Notes: generated from the letters alone by a model not told the origin. DNA of 64,000 nucleotides from Hypericum androsaemum (GCA_963995505.1 OZ023187.1:18328584-18392583); one strand, 5' to 3'. Shown: positions 20,712-32,569, numbered from the stretch's first letter. Program-made: numbers and translations.

Positions 20712-22288
20712 ATGGAAGCAGAATTTGTCTACTTCCTGAGCCTGATCACATTGATCCTTATTGGTTTCATGTCAATAAGAACTCGAAAAGGATCGAAATC
20801 GAAGCAAGTGGAAGCACTCTTGCCGCCGGGGCCGAGGAACCTGCCGATCATAGGCAGCATGCATCTCATGGCAGGATACGTGCCCCATCGCCGCCTAGGC
20901 GACTTGGCGAAGAAACATGGACCATTGATGCATCTTCAGCTTGGTTAAGTTCGCACGATTGTGGTTTTCTCCCCCGAGGCCGCGAAAGAGGTGATGAAAA
21001 CGCGTGACTCTGTATTGTCTGATAGGCCTTTTCTCCTTGCTGCCAATATCATATCTTACAATTCAAAGAACATTGTTTCTGCACCTTACGGTGAGTACTG
21101 GAGGCAGCTAAGGAGGATTTGCAACTTGGAGATGCTGAGTCCAAGCCGGGTGCAATCTTTCCGACCAATCAGAGGGAAGAGATGTCGAACCTCATCGGTT
21201 ACATTTCCTCGAATGCAGGGTCATCAATTAACATAAGCAGGATCATCTCGTTGACGACGTCCAACATCATTTCGAGGGCAGCATTTGGTAATAAATGCAA
21301 TGACATTGAGAAGTTTATTAGCTATGTACAAGAAGTTGTAGATTTGTCAACAGGGTATAGCCCCCTAGATGTTTTCCCTTCCTATAAATGGCTTCACTCA
21401 CTTGGCGGGATTAAGCAACGGCTGGAGGTGCTTCATGAACTGATTGATGAGATAGTGGAGCGAATCATCAATGAGCATAAATCTTGGAACGCTGAGAGAA
21501 ACAAGACCGAAGATATTGTCGATGTTCTATTGAAATTTCAGGGAAGCCAGGAATCGAAATTTTCCTTGGAAAATGATCAAATCAAAGCCATTTTCCTGGT
21601 AAGTTAACTCCCCGTTTTATGATTGGGATGAAATCAAATTATGTAATTTAACCTTTTTTTGTTTCAGGACATTTTTGTTGTCGGAAGTGAGACATCCTCA
21701 ACAGCAGTTGAATGGGCGATGGCAGAGATGGTGAGAAATCCAAGAATTATGAGAGAGGCACAAGCAGAAGTCAGGCAAGTCTTCAATGGAAATGGAAATA
21801 TCGATGAGTCTAGACTCGATGAACTGAAGTACCTGAAGCTCATTGTCAAAGAAACTCTGAGTCTGCATCCTTCTGCTCCTCTGATCCCTCGTGAAAGCCG
21901 AAAGATGTTTGAGATTTTCGGTTACACCATTCCCGAAAAGACCAAAATCATCGTCAATGCACGGGCCATTGGAAGAGATCCTAACCATTGGAATGACCCT
22001 GATACATTTTCCCCGGAGAGATTCCTTGGTAGCTCCATTGATTACAAGGGCGGTAACTTTGAGTTCATCCCATTTGGCGCGGGAGGAAGGATCTGTCCTG
22101 GGATATCATTTGGCATAATGAACGTAGAACTTCCATTTGCCAATCTGTTGTTTCATTTTGACTGGAAATATCCAAACAACACCAACCTGGAAGATCAAGA
22201 CATGTCTGTAGTTTTCGGCACTTCAGCTAGAAGGAAGACGGATCTATGCTTCATCCCAGTTCTTTACCATCCACCTGCAGCTGAATAA
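20712..22288 (+). pseudogene. Full-length P450 pseudogene (CYP71D-like), two exons
   Basis: Exon 1 is 20712-21598, a phase-0 GT-AG intron 21599-21667 (69 bp), and exon 2 21668-22288. Relative to the intact gene at 42621 it has a nonsense codon TAA at 20946-20948 (a Glu codon there) and a 1-bp deletion in a G run near 21174 that shifts the frame. In exon 2 the ExxR motif reads ETLS, so the conserved arginine of the K-helix salt bridge is lost, and a leucine of the following APLLLP segment is missing. The oxygen-binding I-helix (GSETSS), PERF and the heme loop FGAGGRICPG remain. A functional copy would be an ER-anchored monooxygenase of specialised metabolism. Any one of the lesions should abolish activity. 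Confidence 0.95.
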
Positions 22289-23007
22289 GGATCTGAAATC
22301 CTCCCATTCAAATACAAATCCTTTGATATATCAGTATCTAGCAGGAAATAATTCAGCTGCATTGGCTCCTTTGTTGTCCTAGCCTTGAATAAATCTGTAG
22401 TCTCCAAACCGGAACTTGTACTAGTTTTTGCATGAATGGTTGAGATGGTCTAAATTTTTTTTATTTAGAATTAGGTCACCAAAATCTAATTTTTTATATA
22501 AAATCTCTTGCACATAGAGTTTCTTTCGTTTACATACTTTGAGTGCCTTAACTCATTGTGTTGGGGAAACAAAATGGTCGGACAATTTGGATGAGAATTC
22601 CCATACAAAGAGTTGTATTATAGCGGAAAAATTATTCTTGTTGTGAGATGGGAAACCTCGGATCTTCTAAAAGTGGATTAACATAGGTTATATAAAAATG
22701 TAATGATGAGGCTTAAGTGATTTGTGCAAAAGATATTACCTATCCAGTTGCTCAAACTATTTAGATAGTCGAATATATTTAGCCATTTTTAAGAGAATTT
22801 AGTACTTAACGTACTATAGGTATAGTGCACTTCGTGCACATTTGGCGTATTCTTTGATAGGTAATAATATTTTACGTATAAAAAAATTAAATGCATTGGG
22901 GATTGTAAATAAGTGTAACCTTGGTATTTAATATACAAGATCTATTTATAAAAAATTTTAGTACGAAGAGACGATAGTATTAATTACTGAGTACAGTAGT
23001 GAATAAG
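22289..23007. other. P450 pseudogene 3' flank
   Basis: AT-rich, no gene. AATAAA near 22388, about 100 bp after the stop, could be the old polyadenylation signal. Confidence 0.5.
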
Positions 23008-23335
23008 TGGAAAGAACACCACAAAATCGAATTGGTAAAAACTGGAAGGAAGAGAAGTTGTCGTGCTAAGGAGTCCGTAATATGGTCAGTTGGTCTAATT
23101 AGTCTTTAAAATTTCAAAATCTATCGAGAAGTCATGTTTAGTTGATTTTTTAATTATTGTGACTATGGAATCATTTCTTAAAAAAATTGTAATTCGTCAA
23201 TCCTTTGATTAGTAATTGACCATTCATAAATAAATAAATAAAATAAGAAATTCGTGGGTAACCTTCCTGCCGAGCTCGAGAGGAGAGTTGTTCCCTGTTG
23301 CACCAGCCCATGTGCTTTCATTTTGTTGCGACTTG
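23008..23335. repeat. Spacer repeat A, copy 3
   Basis: Direct copy of the repeat at 5336-6370 and 16812-17235, inverted copy at 48476-48765. It includes the CCGAGCTCGAGAGGAGAGTTG landmark in slightly different forms in each copy. The following 23336-23714 continues the duplicated spacer to the target-site duplication of the Copia element. Confidence 0.75.
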
Positions 23336-23719
23336 TTGAGGCGGATATTTTTTTGACAAGTATTTTTTATGTATATTTCCGAAAACTATGATATGTAATA
23401 TATGGATTATACAAAAGCGCTTAACTAGCGGATGCATTTAGCACATGGACTGATCTAGTTAAATAGGGAAGGGAGTGGATGCGTACAATAAAATTTCAAA
23501 CTGGCACGACTTTCAAGCAAATAAGACATCTAGAGCTTGATACAGACAAATAGTGGGAGTAGAATCTGGGTTATATTCTGTTCAAACTCTTTGAAATTTT
23601 ACAAATGATCAACTTCAGAGTATTTGGAACGACCAAAAAAATGTCATCGGATACTATATTACAATATAGTAATGAAAGTACTTGTACGAAAGAATATCAT
23701 TCAATATCTACATAACATG

Positions 23720-24370
23720 TATTGGGGTCACACCCCATTATGTCCATTTAGTTCATTTAATTGGACATGATAATGAAAATGTCTACAAATTAAGGAAAAG
23801 AAAAGATGGACATGATGATGAAGATGCCCACAAATTAAGGAAAAGAAAAGATGGACATGATGATGAAGATGCCCACAAATTAAGGAGGAAAACATGGAGG
23901 ATTTTATGGAACATTTGTTCCATATGAACTTTCCTCCTCTATAAAAGGGGAGATGATCTTCCATGGAAACATCATCCACAAAATGAAGAAAAACTCTAAG
24001 TAGAGAGTTTAGAGAGAAATAGAGAGTTTCCAAGTTCTAGAGAGAGAGAGAGAGAGAGAGCTTGAGGTAAAAAATAGAGTGAGTGAAAATTCTCTACTGT
24101 AAAATACTAGTGAAACACGAGAGTGGGATAACTCGGGGTATCGGGCAGTGAGGATATTTTTACCACTGTAATTTCTCTATTTACTAGTGGATATTTTTCG
24201 GAGTTGGTCCCGTGGTTTTTCCCTCTGGCATTTAGAGGGTTTTTCACGTAAATCTTGGTGTTCCCTCTTGGTGGTGTTTTTCTTCTCCATCTACTTTTGA
24301 CCGTGGTAATTATTAATTACTGGGATAAATTTTATTTATCGCTTCCGCTGCACGAGTCAAATTCCCAACA
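23720..24370 (+). repeat. 5' LTR of the TNT1-like element (651 bp)
   Basis: Contains a 45-bp tandem repeat (about 23762-23890), a TATA box TATAAAAG at 23940-23947 and a GA microsatellite at about 24040-24060 that is longer than in the 3' LTR and explains most of the length difference. Confidence 0.9.
23762..23890. repeat. 45-bp tandem repeat inside the LTR, about three copies
   Basis: The unit GGACATGATGATGAAGATGC plus 25 bp is repeated about three times, the first copy degenerate. The same array is in the 3' LTR (28429-28557), where the first copy is less degenerate. The period is a multiple of three, so it is open in several frames and makes spurious repetitive peptides; it lies upstream of the TATA box in U3. 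Confidence 0.8.
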
Positions 24371-24372
24371 AG

Positions 24373-24385
24373 TGGTATCAGAGCC
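24373..24385 (+). other. Primer-binding site of the TNT1-like element
   Basis: TGGTATCAGAGCC two bases after the LTR, initiator tRNA-Met type. Confidence 0.9.
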
Positions 24386-24419
24386 TTGGCTTTGTAGCTG
24401 AGATCTTTGGGTGTTGAAG

Positions 24420-27400
24420 ATGGAGGACAAGCCTGTCGAAAAAGCCATCAAGTTGACTTCGTCAAATTATGCCGTCTGGAAGACTCTGATGACGGATGTT
24501 TTATACTACAAGGATCTTTTTGATCCTATTGAGTTAAAAGGTATAAAAGACGATGCAATAGCAGATGCTCTCTGGAACAAGATGAATCGCAAAGCCTGTG
24601 GATTAATTCGACAGTCGATTGACCCCAGTCTTATTCACCACGTGGCTGACGAGACGGATGCATTCAAGCTCTGGGAGAAGCTGGAAAATCTGTTTGAGCA
24701 GAAAAATGCCATTGACAAGGCTTTTCTGCTCAAACGGCTTATCACAGCCACATACCGTGATGGACAAAATGCATCTGAGCATTTGAGTACGTTCCAGGAG
24801 TTTGCAAATCGTCTAGTAGCAGCAAAGGTTATGCTAGACGATGAGTTGCTGGCTTTGATGTTGCTGAATTCCTTGCCGGATAGTTGGGAAATACTAAAAG
24901 TTTCTCTGACAAACTCAACTCCAAGTTTGACATTGTCTATGGTCAAGGATAGTATCCTGAATGAAGAAACTCGGAGAATAGAGAATGGCATGATGAGCTC
25001 TAGCAATGAGGCCATGGTCACAGAGAACCGTGGGAAAGGCAAGTTTGAAGGAAGATCCCAGTCGAGAGAAGGACTGAAGTGTTACTATTGTGGCAAAGAG
25101 GGGCACTTTAAAAGAAATTGTAGACTGTTCAAGAAGAAGCAGGGAGGTGAGCAGAAGAATGAGAATGACCAAAGAGCTACCACATCTACACTAGAGGAGG
25201 TGGCACTATTTTCTTGTGAAGAAGATATTTGTGCGGTCAGTGATCCGTACACTGAATGGGTCATTGATTCTGCTGTATCATACCATGCAACTCCCCACAA
25301 GGAGATGTTCACCTTGTACAGAGCAGAAGACTTTGGCAAGGTTAGAATGGGAAATAGCAGTTTTGCTAATATTGTGGGAGTTGGTGATGTTTTGGTCAAG
25401 ACAGATGTTGGCCATAAGTTAACATTGAAAGACGTCAGACATGTTCCTGATCTGCGTCTGAACCTGATATCTATACATGCCCTGGATGTGACTGGTTTCC
25501 ATAGCCATTTTGGCAATGGACTGTGGAAGCTGACTGCAGGAGATCTAGTTACAGCTAGAGGAAAGATATCTGGCATACTTTACAAGACTCAAGTGAAGCT
25601 ACTTGGAGATGAGGTGAACGCAGTAGAGGACTCTACCTCACCAAATATGTGGCACAAGCGGCTTGGACACTTGAGCGAGAAGGGAATGAAAGCATTACGG
25701 TCCATTGTTCCAATCGCCATAGGTACAAAACTACAACCTTGTGATTATTGTATCTTTGGCAAGCATCATAGAGTTCCTTTTGGCAAGACTGCTAAAAGGA
25801 AGGAAAGTTTTTTAGAACTTGTGCATTCTGATGTGTGTGGTCCCATTGAAGTGGAGTCATTAGGTGGTAGCAAATATTTTCTCACTTTCATTGATGATGC
25901 ATCACGGAAGTTGTGGGTGTATTTTTGTAAAAACAAAGACCAGGTGTTTGATCACTTCAAGAAGTTTCATGCTATGGTGGAAAGAGAGAAAGGTGCGTCC
26001 TTGAAGTGTATCCGGTCAGACAATGGCGGGAAGTACACGTCAAAAGAGTTTGAGTAGTATTGCGTAAACTATGGCATCAAATATGAGAAGACAGTTCCAG
26101 GCACCCCATAGCACAACGGTGTTGCAGAGAGAATCAACAGAACCATTGTGGAGAAAGTGAGATGCATGCTCAAAACGGCTAACTTGCCTAAGCCGTTCTG
26201 GGGGGAAGCAGTCCGTGCTGCCTGCTACCTAATCAATCGGTCTCCATCAGTTCCGCTAAACTATGACACCCCAGAGAGAGTGTGGACCGGTAGAAGTGTT
26301 TCTTACTCACATTTGAAGGTGTTTGGATGCAAAGCTTTTGTACATATACCAAAGGAACGGAGACAAAAGCTAGATGACAAAGCAGTTCCCTGCATATTTC
26401 TTGGCTATGGAGAAGAAAACTTTGGCTACAGACTATGGGATCTAGAGAGAAAGAAAGTCATCAGAAGCAAAGATGTAGTATTTCATGAAAATGAGACATG
26501 TTCAACCCCAGTAATAACAGAGGCAAGGATAGAGGCTGGTGGTGGAATTGATTTGGCACCGGAATCTTCTCCAATGATAACTGGTGGAGAAGATGCAGAT
26601 CAATCTTTTCGGGTGGGTGCTGAATCAGAAGAGAATTCTAATCAGGGGGAGCAAACCCCTGAGGTCGGCGAAGTAACCTCGGAATCTCAGGAGGATGAGC
26701 AACTCAGAAGGTCAACAAGACAGAGGATGTTGTCAACCAGATACTCCAGTTCTGAGTATGTCCTTGTCACTAGCGAGGGGGAGCCGGAGAGCTTTGAAAA
26801 AGTCCTGGAGCATGAGGACAAAGCTCGATGGATGGAGGCTATGCTTGAGGAATTGAGTTCTTTGAGAAAGAATAGTACTTATGAGCTTGTGGAATTACCC
26901 CAAGGAAGGAAGGCCTTGATGAACAAATGGGTATACAAGCTGAAACGAGATGGTGATAATCTCGTTAAATACAAGGCTCGGCTAGTGGTGAAAGGTTTCA
27001 GCCAGAAGAAAGGCATTGACTTTGATGAAATATTTTCGCCAGTCGTAAAGATGTCCTCCGTTCGAGTAGTACTCGGACTAACTGCCAGTTTGAATCTGGA
27101 GTTAGAGCAAATGGATGTCAAGACTGCTTTCCTCCATGGCTATTTGGAGGAGGAAATCTACATGCAGCAACCTGAAGGTTTTCAGGAGAAAGGGAAGGAA
27201 GATCTGGTGTGCAGGTTAAGAAAGAGCTTGTACGGCCTGAAGCAAGCTCCTAGACAGTGGTACAAGAAGTTCGACTCATTCATGATGAGTCATGGCTACA
27301 CCAGGACAAACGCAGACCATTGCGTTTACATCCGTAGATTTCATGATGGTAAATTCATAATTCTTTTGTTGTATGTGGATGATATGTTGATCGTTGGACA

Positions 27401-28341
27401 GGGTGCTGAGATGATAAAGAAGTTGAAAGAAGATTTATCAAAGTCCTTTGACATGAAGGATCTTGGTGCAGCAAGGCAAATTCTGGGCATGCAGATTATT
27501 CGTGATCGACAAGCTAGGAAGCTGTGGTTATCCCAGGAAAGATATATTGAGAAGGTACTAGAGAGATTCAATTCAAAAAAATGTGAATCCAGTCAGTACA
27601 CCTCTTGCTGGCCAGTTTAAACTCAGCAAGAAAGCATGTCCTACAACAAAGGAGGAGAAGGAAGACATGGCAAAGGTTCCATACTCCTCAGCAGTTGGGA
27701 GTTTGATGTACGCCATGGTATGCACATGTCCAAATATTGCTCACGCAGTTGGTGTGGTGAGCAGGTTTCTCTCTAACCCGGGGAGGCAACATTGGGAGGC
27801 TGTAAAATGGATCCTAAAATACTTACGAGGCAGTTCAAAAATGTCTTTGTGCTTTGGAGGCTCAGAACCAATCTTGGAGGGTTTTTCAGATGCAGATATG
27901 GCGGGAGATATTGACTCCAGAAAATCAACTTCTGGATATCCATTTACTTTTGCAGGGGGAGCTGTGTCATGGCAGTCCAAACTGCAAAAATGTGTTGCCT
28001 TATCTACAACTGAGGCAGAGTATATTGCAATGACCGAGGCAGGAAAAGAGTTGCTTTGGTTGAAGAGGTTTCTTCAAGAGCTGGGTTTGGAGCAAGATGA
28101 GTATGTGATTTACAGTGATAGTCAAAGTGCTCTAGACCTGAGCAAGAATGCCACCTATCATGGTCGCACTAAGCACATCGATATTCGGTATCATTGGCTC
28201 CGAATGGCCATTGATGAGCAGGAGATGAAGTTACAAAAGATTCATACGGACAAGAATCCTGCTGATATGTTAACAAAGGCAGTGCCTCGTGAGAAACTCC
28301 AATTCTGTGCTAGGTCATCTGGCACGGGGGTTCATCATTAA
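24420..28341 (+). pseudogene. TNT1-like gag-pol polyprotein, two stops and a frameshift
   Basis: I place the start at ATG 24420 (MEDKPVEKAI); the open frame extends 9 bp upstream with a GTG. Gag ends with an intact zinc knuckle CYYCGKEGHFKRNC (about 25081-25122). The protease motif is DSAVS rather than DSGAS, so the catalytic glycine is altered. The integrase zinc finger starts near 25650 and the core carries HSD and SDNGG. TAG stops lie at 26055-26057 and 26109-26111, both where the family has Gln and both explained by C to T change. RT has YVDD near 27372. A 7-A run at 27575-27581 carries one extra A, shifting RNase H into another frame (from 27583). It ends with RNase H including LSTTEAEY. 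It cannot transpose without help. Confidence 0.95.
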
Positions 28342-28386
28342 GCTCAACCAGAAATCTCTCTCTCAATGGGGCGTGAGGGGGAGAAT

Positions 28387-29031
28387 TATTGGGGTCACAC
28401 CCCGTTATGTCCATTTAGTTCATTTAATTGGACATGATAATGAAGATGCCCACAAATTAAGGAAAAGAAAAGATGGACATGATGATGAAGATGCCCACAA
28501 ATTAAGGAAAAGAAAAGATGGACATGATGATGAAGATGCCCACAAATTAAGGAGGAAAATATGGAGGATTTTATGGAACATTTGTTCCATATGAACTTTC
28601 CTCCTCTATAAAAGGGGAGATGATCTTCCATGGAAACATCATCCACAAAATGAAGAAAAACTCCAAGTAGAGAGTTTAGAGAGAAATAGAGAGTTTCCAA
28701 GTTCTAGAGAGAGAGAGAGAGCTTGAGGTAAAAAATAGAGTGAGTGAAAATTCTCTACTGTAAAATACGAGTGAAAGACGAGAGTGGGATAACTCGGGGT
28801 ATCGGGCAGTGAGGATATTTTTACCACAGTAATTTCTCTATTTACTAGTGGATATTTTTCGGAGCTGGTCCCGTGGTTTTTCCCTCTGGCATTTAGAGAG
28901 TTTTCCACGTAAATCTTGGTGTTCCCTCTTGGTGGTGTTTTTCTTCTCCATCTACTTTTGACCGTGGTAATTATTAATTACCGGGGTAAATTTTATTTAC
29001 CGCTTCCGCTGCACGAGTCAAATTCCCAACA
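28387..29031 (+). repeat. 3' LTR of the TNT1-like element (645 bp)
   Basis: Matches the 5' LTR, with the 45-bp repeats at about 28429-28557 and the TATA box at 28607-28614. It is preceded by the polypurine tract GAGGGGGAGAAT. Confidence 0.9.
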
Positions 29032-29036
29032 ACATG

Positions 29037-29779
29037 ATCATTAATAAAATTTTAAAAAAGGAAAAGTTCGTTTTGGTATCGCGAAAAATCACTTAAATAG
29101 GTCGTGGTTTAAAATTTCTCAATTAAGTCATACTTATTTTAATTAAAATCAACCCAAAGATCTTGGATTTTGTAAAAAAAAAAAGAAAATGGTGGCTTGA
29201 AGTTGACGGCGGAGTTGAGAGGGATGAGAGAGGGAGAGGGAGGAGAGTGGGAGATTGCCATGTCATTTTTAAAAGCTGTTGTGACTAGTCTATAGGGACA
29301 AACAAGGGTGTTTGATTTCATTCAAAATATTGTTTAGAAATAGATAAGATATATTATATACTTTGTGAAAAAATAGTCGAGACGAACATAATCATGGCTG
29401 TTTGAGGAGAACAAACATATGACCAATTTTCCCGACCGATCTACTATTGGAAAATGGAGCAAAGATGAAAAAAGGAGAGAGATGGTGTTGTAAAGGAAGT
29501 TGACTACCTTTGACTTATTTTTGTTGTGCAAAGATGGAAGGCAAGTTAAAAAGAATATGTGTTATGGGCCTCGTAAAGAACCAGTGGTAAAAATAAGTTT
29601 GAACGCATGAAGTCCCCATGATTTAAATGATTTAAGTGGTAAAAATCCGAAACCTATGTAAAATATTCATTGAAGAATGATTCGTTATATCTAGTGACTG
29701 GAATTATATTGAAAGATTAATATCTAAATATTGCTGTAAGTATAACCCTTAAAAAATATTGCTGTAAGTATCCCGCAGA
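29037..29779. other. Intergenic DNA, no gene
   Basis: AT-rich. About 29310-29405 is an inverted copy of 46400-46495 (landmark GACTATTTTTTCACAAAGTA on the other strand). The rest is not recognised. Confidence 0.5.
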
Positions 29780-29784
29780 CCATT

Positions 29785-30435
29785 TGTTGGACCTTGGGCC
29801 CATCAGGCAATTATTATTGTGCCTAAATGGGCCCCGGCCCATCAGGCCCATAAGTTGGGTTGGATGGGCCGGTCAACCCGCGTTGACCGACCCGAAGCCA
29901 CGCAAGCACCACGTCAGCGTGACGTGGCACTGACGTCATATGTGCTAGGCCCACGTGGCATGCTGACGTGGCAAAGCTAGGGGATAGTTTTGCCATGTGG
30001 CGCGGACATGCGGCCCGAAGTACCACGTGGCGGCCATGCGGTCCGAAGTGCCACGCGGCAGACATGCGGTCCGAAGTGCCACGTGGCACGCCACGTGTCG
30101 TGCCACGTGGTGCTTTCTAGTGTGCCGGATTTACCTATAAAAGGGAAAATCCGGCTGGACCAATTTGAAAGTTTGCCCACAACCACTCAATTAGAAAGGA
30201 AAAATTCTGAATTAGTTCCTGAATTTTGATCAGATTTTCTATAGAGGAAATCTCGTAAAAATTAATTACGAATCCGTTAAAATGTGATCGTAATTCGACT
30301 AGCACGAATAATTTGTGGACCCGAGCCTGAGGACCTCTTGCTTCAACAAGTAAGTGATTTATTATTAACGAATTAGTTTGTTAATTAAACGGGTTTAACA
30401 CGTAATTACTCGTTAATTACGCGTCAAATCCGTCA
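29785..30435 (+). repeat. 5' LTR of Copia element 2 (651 bp)
   Basis: Starts TGTTGGACC and ends CGTCA. It has five CACGTG motifs between about 29950 and 30110 in a GC-rich array of short repeats (CGGTCCGAAGTGCCACG), and a TATA box TATAAAAG at 30136-30143. Confidence 0.9.
29950..30110. promoter_or_regulatory. G-box array in the LTR U3 region
   Basis: Five CACGTG palindromes within about 160 bp, immediately upstream of the TATA box at 30136. CACGTG is the core of plant G-box/ABRE sites bound by bZIP and bHLH factors. The array is present in all three LTRs of this family in the window. Factor binding itself is inferred. Confidence 0.6.
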
Positions 30436-30437
30436 AT

Positions 30438-30449
30438 TGGTATCAGAGC
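30438..30449 (+). other. Primer-binding site of Copia element 2
   Basis: TGGTATCAGAGC, two bases after the 5' LTR, initiator tRNA-Met type. Confidence 0.9.
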
Positions 30450-31624
30450 ATGGTTGAAACCATGTTTTGATGATAATATGATGTTTTAATTCAAATAATT
30501 ATGTGATTTTTTGGGTTAAAAATCGTATTAATTGTGATTTTATTGAAAATCATAATCTGTGGACTTTAAAATAATTAATATAGAATCAGCGGGACTAAAT
30601 TAAATTTTGCCTAACCGCGCGGGCAAATTTGCGCACGCGCGAAACCTTAAGGTACCAATCTGAAATTTGATTGCTTACGTGGCACCTGCATGTCATGGAC
30701 CTCAGTGCAATTTTTGGAAAAATTGGGGATTAATTGGAAATTTTCCCAAAAATCCCGAAATCGAAAATAAACCCTAATCGGGCGATTTGGGCGATTTCGT
30801 CTGAAATCGAATTCCGTCGATTTCGTCAGAAATCTGACGATTTCGACAGAAATCTGACGATTTCGACGTCGTAGATCGACGATAGTCGATTCTCCGGCTC
30901 CTCCTCGACGTTCCGATACCACGTTTGTGGATCGACGTCACCGGAATCGCGAGATCGAGGATGACGACGGCGGAGAGGCGCGGAACAGAGAAGACGACCG
31001 CGACGGAGAATGGCTGAACCACGGCCCGCGAGGCTGATACGGCCGTGCTCGCGAGGCCGAGACGAGTCGATTGCGACCGGTCTCGGCCGTTGGTTCGCCG
31101 CCATTACGCGGCGGTCGTAGGAGGGCGATGCGGTGGCGATTTCGCCTTCGCAGTCGGGGAGAGAGAAAGAGAAAGGGAAAATATGCGAGGGGCAATGTCG
31201 TAATTTCACAATTTTTCCCGAAAATATTTATACCCGGGTCAAGAAAATAAAAAAACGGACGGATTGGCCTGGTTTCTTGGTTCGACCCTACCCAATTTAC
31301 GGAAGTCAAAATTGGACTTTAATTATTGGGTTTTCTCCTCTTTTAATTGGATAAAATCAGTTTTTATTCAATTAAAATCCCATAAATTGATAAAAAAATT
31401 TGAAATTTTTTTGTCAATTATGTTTATTAAAATTATAACGATATTTTAATAAACTTAAAAAGAAATATTTTGGAACGAGTTCTGATATATGTTAAATTTA
31501 ACTAAAATCACATGAATTGGTCCATAGTATGATCATCAAAAGATTGAAAAATGAGTTTTTCAATCCTATTTTGGGAAAATATGAGTATTAACCCGAAATT
31601 AAATTGCAATTGTTGCAAGATTTG
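30450..31624 (+). other. Copia element 2 leader
   Basis: Non-coding leader of 1.2 kb with a GC-rich centre (30780-31160). It holds short palindromes, for example TCGTCAGA/TCTGACGA at 30823-30840 with a 2-base loop. Antisense open frames through the GC-rich part are not conserved and are not called. Confidence 0.6.
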
Positions 31625-32206
31625 ATGGCTACTGGAGATAGGTATCTGAACTTCTGTGCAACAGAACTTCGACAGAAGATTCTGAAGCGCCGTTTACCGC
31701 TGCGTGTGCCTAAGAATGACATGTATGTTATCGTCGAGCACATTGAGGATGTTCACCGGGAGATGCAAGAGTGCATCTGGGCCGGAGGTTACGATCATGG
31801 AGAGGACTGGCCCTCTATGTTTCGAGACCTCCTGGTCATGATGAAAATTCGAGAAGATATGAGTGTCTTCTCGGCACCTGAGTTCAATACCCATAGAGAT
31901 GCCCTCTATGGTCTGATCCATTATCTTGAGGATAAAGGTCTTTGCAGAGAAATGATACCTTCTCCTGTTCTGGAGCTGCGAAGCAGTTTGATCTTGAACC
32001 GCTACCTCGCTAAGGATTACTATTATAGTTTTCCTCCGCTCCTGATCATCTGGATCATGGAATCGATCCCGGTTCCGGCAGTGAACTTGGAACTTCTCGC
32101 CGGATCGTCCTCGAACCCGGTCCCGACAGGATCGTCTTCGGACCCGAATCCAGATATGTATCTGGATTCTCCTACCGGATCGCCTGGGCATCCGATCACT
32201 GTGTGA
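31625..32206 (+). CDS. Pre-gag ORF of Copia element 2, unknown function
   Basis: A 193-aa open frame from the ATG at 31625, starting MATGDRYLNFC; non-ATG extension upstream by seven codons is possible. It lies 360 bp before gag, in the same strand but a different frame. It is nearly the same protein as the minus-strand copy at 49-630 and is related to 9051-9536 at perhaps 40% identity by eye. The core is basic (KILKRRLPLRV) with a Trp- and Gly-containing segment WAGGYDHGEDWPSMF; the tail is Ser/Pro/Asp-rich. No known domain is recognised. As it is intact while gag-pol in the same element is broken, it may be young or selected for. Confidence 0.75.
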   Translation: MATGDRYLNFCATELRQKILKRRLPLRVPKNDMYVIVEHIEDVHREMQECIWAGGYDHGEDWPSMFRDLLVMMKIREDMSVFSAPEFNTHRDALYGLIHYLEDKGLCREMIPSPVLELRSSLILNRYLAKDYYYSFPPLLIIWIMESIPVPAVNLELLAGSSSNPVPTGSSSDPNPDMYLDSPTGSPGHPITV

Positions 32207-32569
32207 TTACATGTTATGTTTAACTGTCCCCATGTACATATGTTATTTTTGGGAGACTTTTGTACAATAGGTTGAGACCTCATCTGAGTTTTTTGTACAT
32301 GTGTGTATAAGCTCGGAATGTACAAATGTATGTAATTAAATAAAAATGTTTGTTTAGTTACTTCCACTTGAATTTACTATCGATGAACTTTAAACGGTTG
32401 AATTTTAAGATTATACTTGAATGGTGAGGGGAAGCATGCCCGCGACCCACTTCGATTTTGAGATTAATCAAGAACTTCATATCGTTAAAAGTTATGAATG
32501 TATAGTAAATTGTAACATATTGCCAAATAAAATTTCTAATATGTTCTCATATTAAAAATCCCTATAGAG

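Larger units (their letters stand above)
23720..29031 (+). mobile_element. Complete TNT1/Tork-like Copia retrotransposon (5312 bp)
   Basis: Order: 5' LTR 23720-24370, primer-binding site 24373-24385, gag-pol 24420-28341, polypurine tract 28375-28386, 3' LTR 28387-29031. The 5-bp target-site duplication ACATG is at 23715-23719 and 29032-29036. The LTRs begin TATTGGG and end CCCAACA, so the first G of the usual TG end is A in both copies and the donor probably already had this. About 15 mismatches between the LTRs by eye point to a fairly recent insertion. Confidence 0.95.

Noticed and set aside
23762..23890. Repetitive His/Val-rich and Lys/Asp-rich ORFs on both strands
   Set aside because: They arise from a 45-bp repeat whose period is a multiple of three, in the U3 of an LTR; the same frames recur in the 3' LTR.
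30826..31309. Arginine-rich antisense ORFs in the GC-rich Copia leader (also 1002-1475)
   Set aside because: The two family copies do not keep the frames; high GC content alone explains the long open frames.
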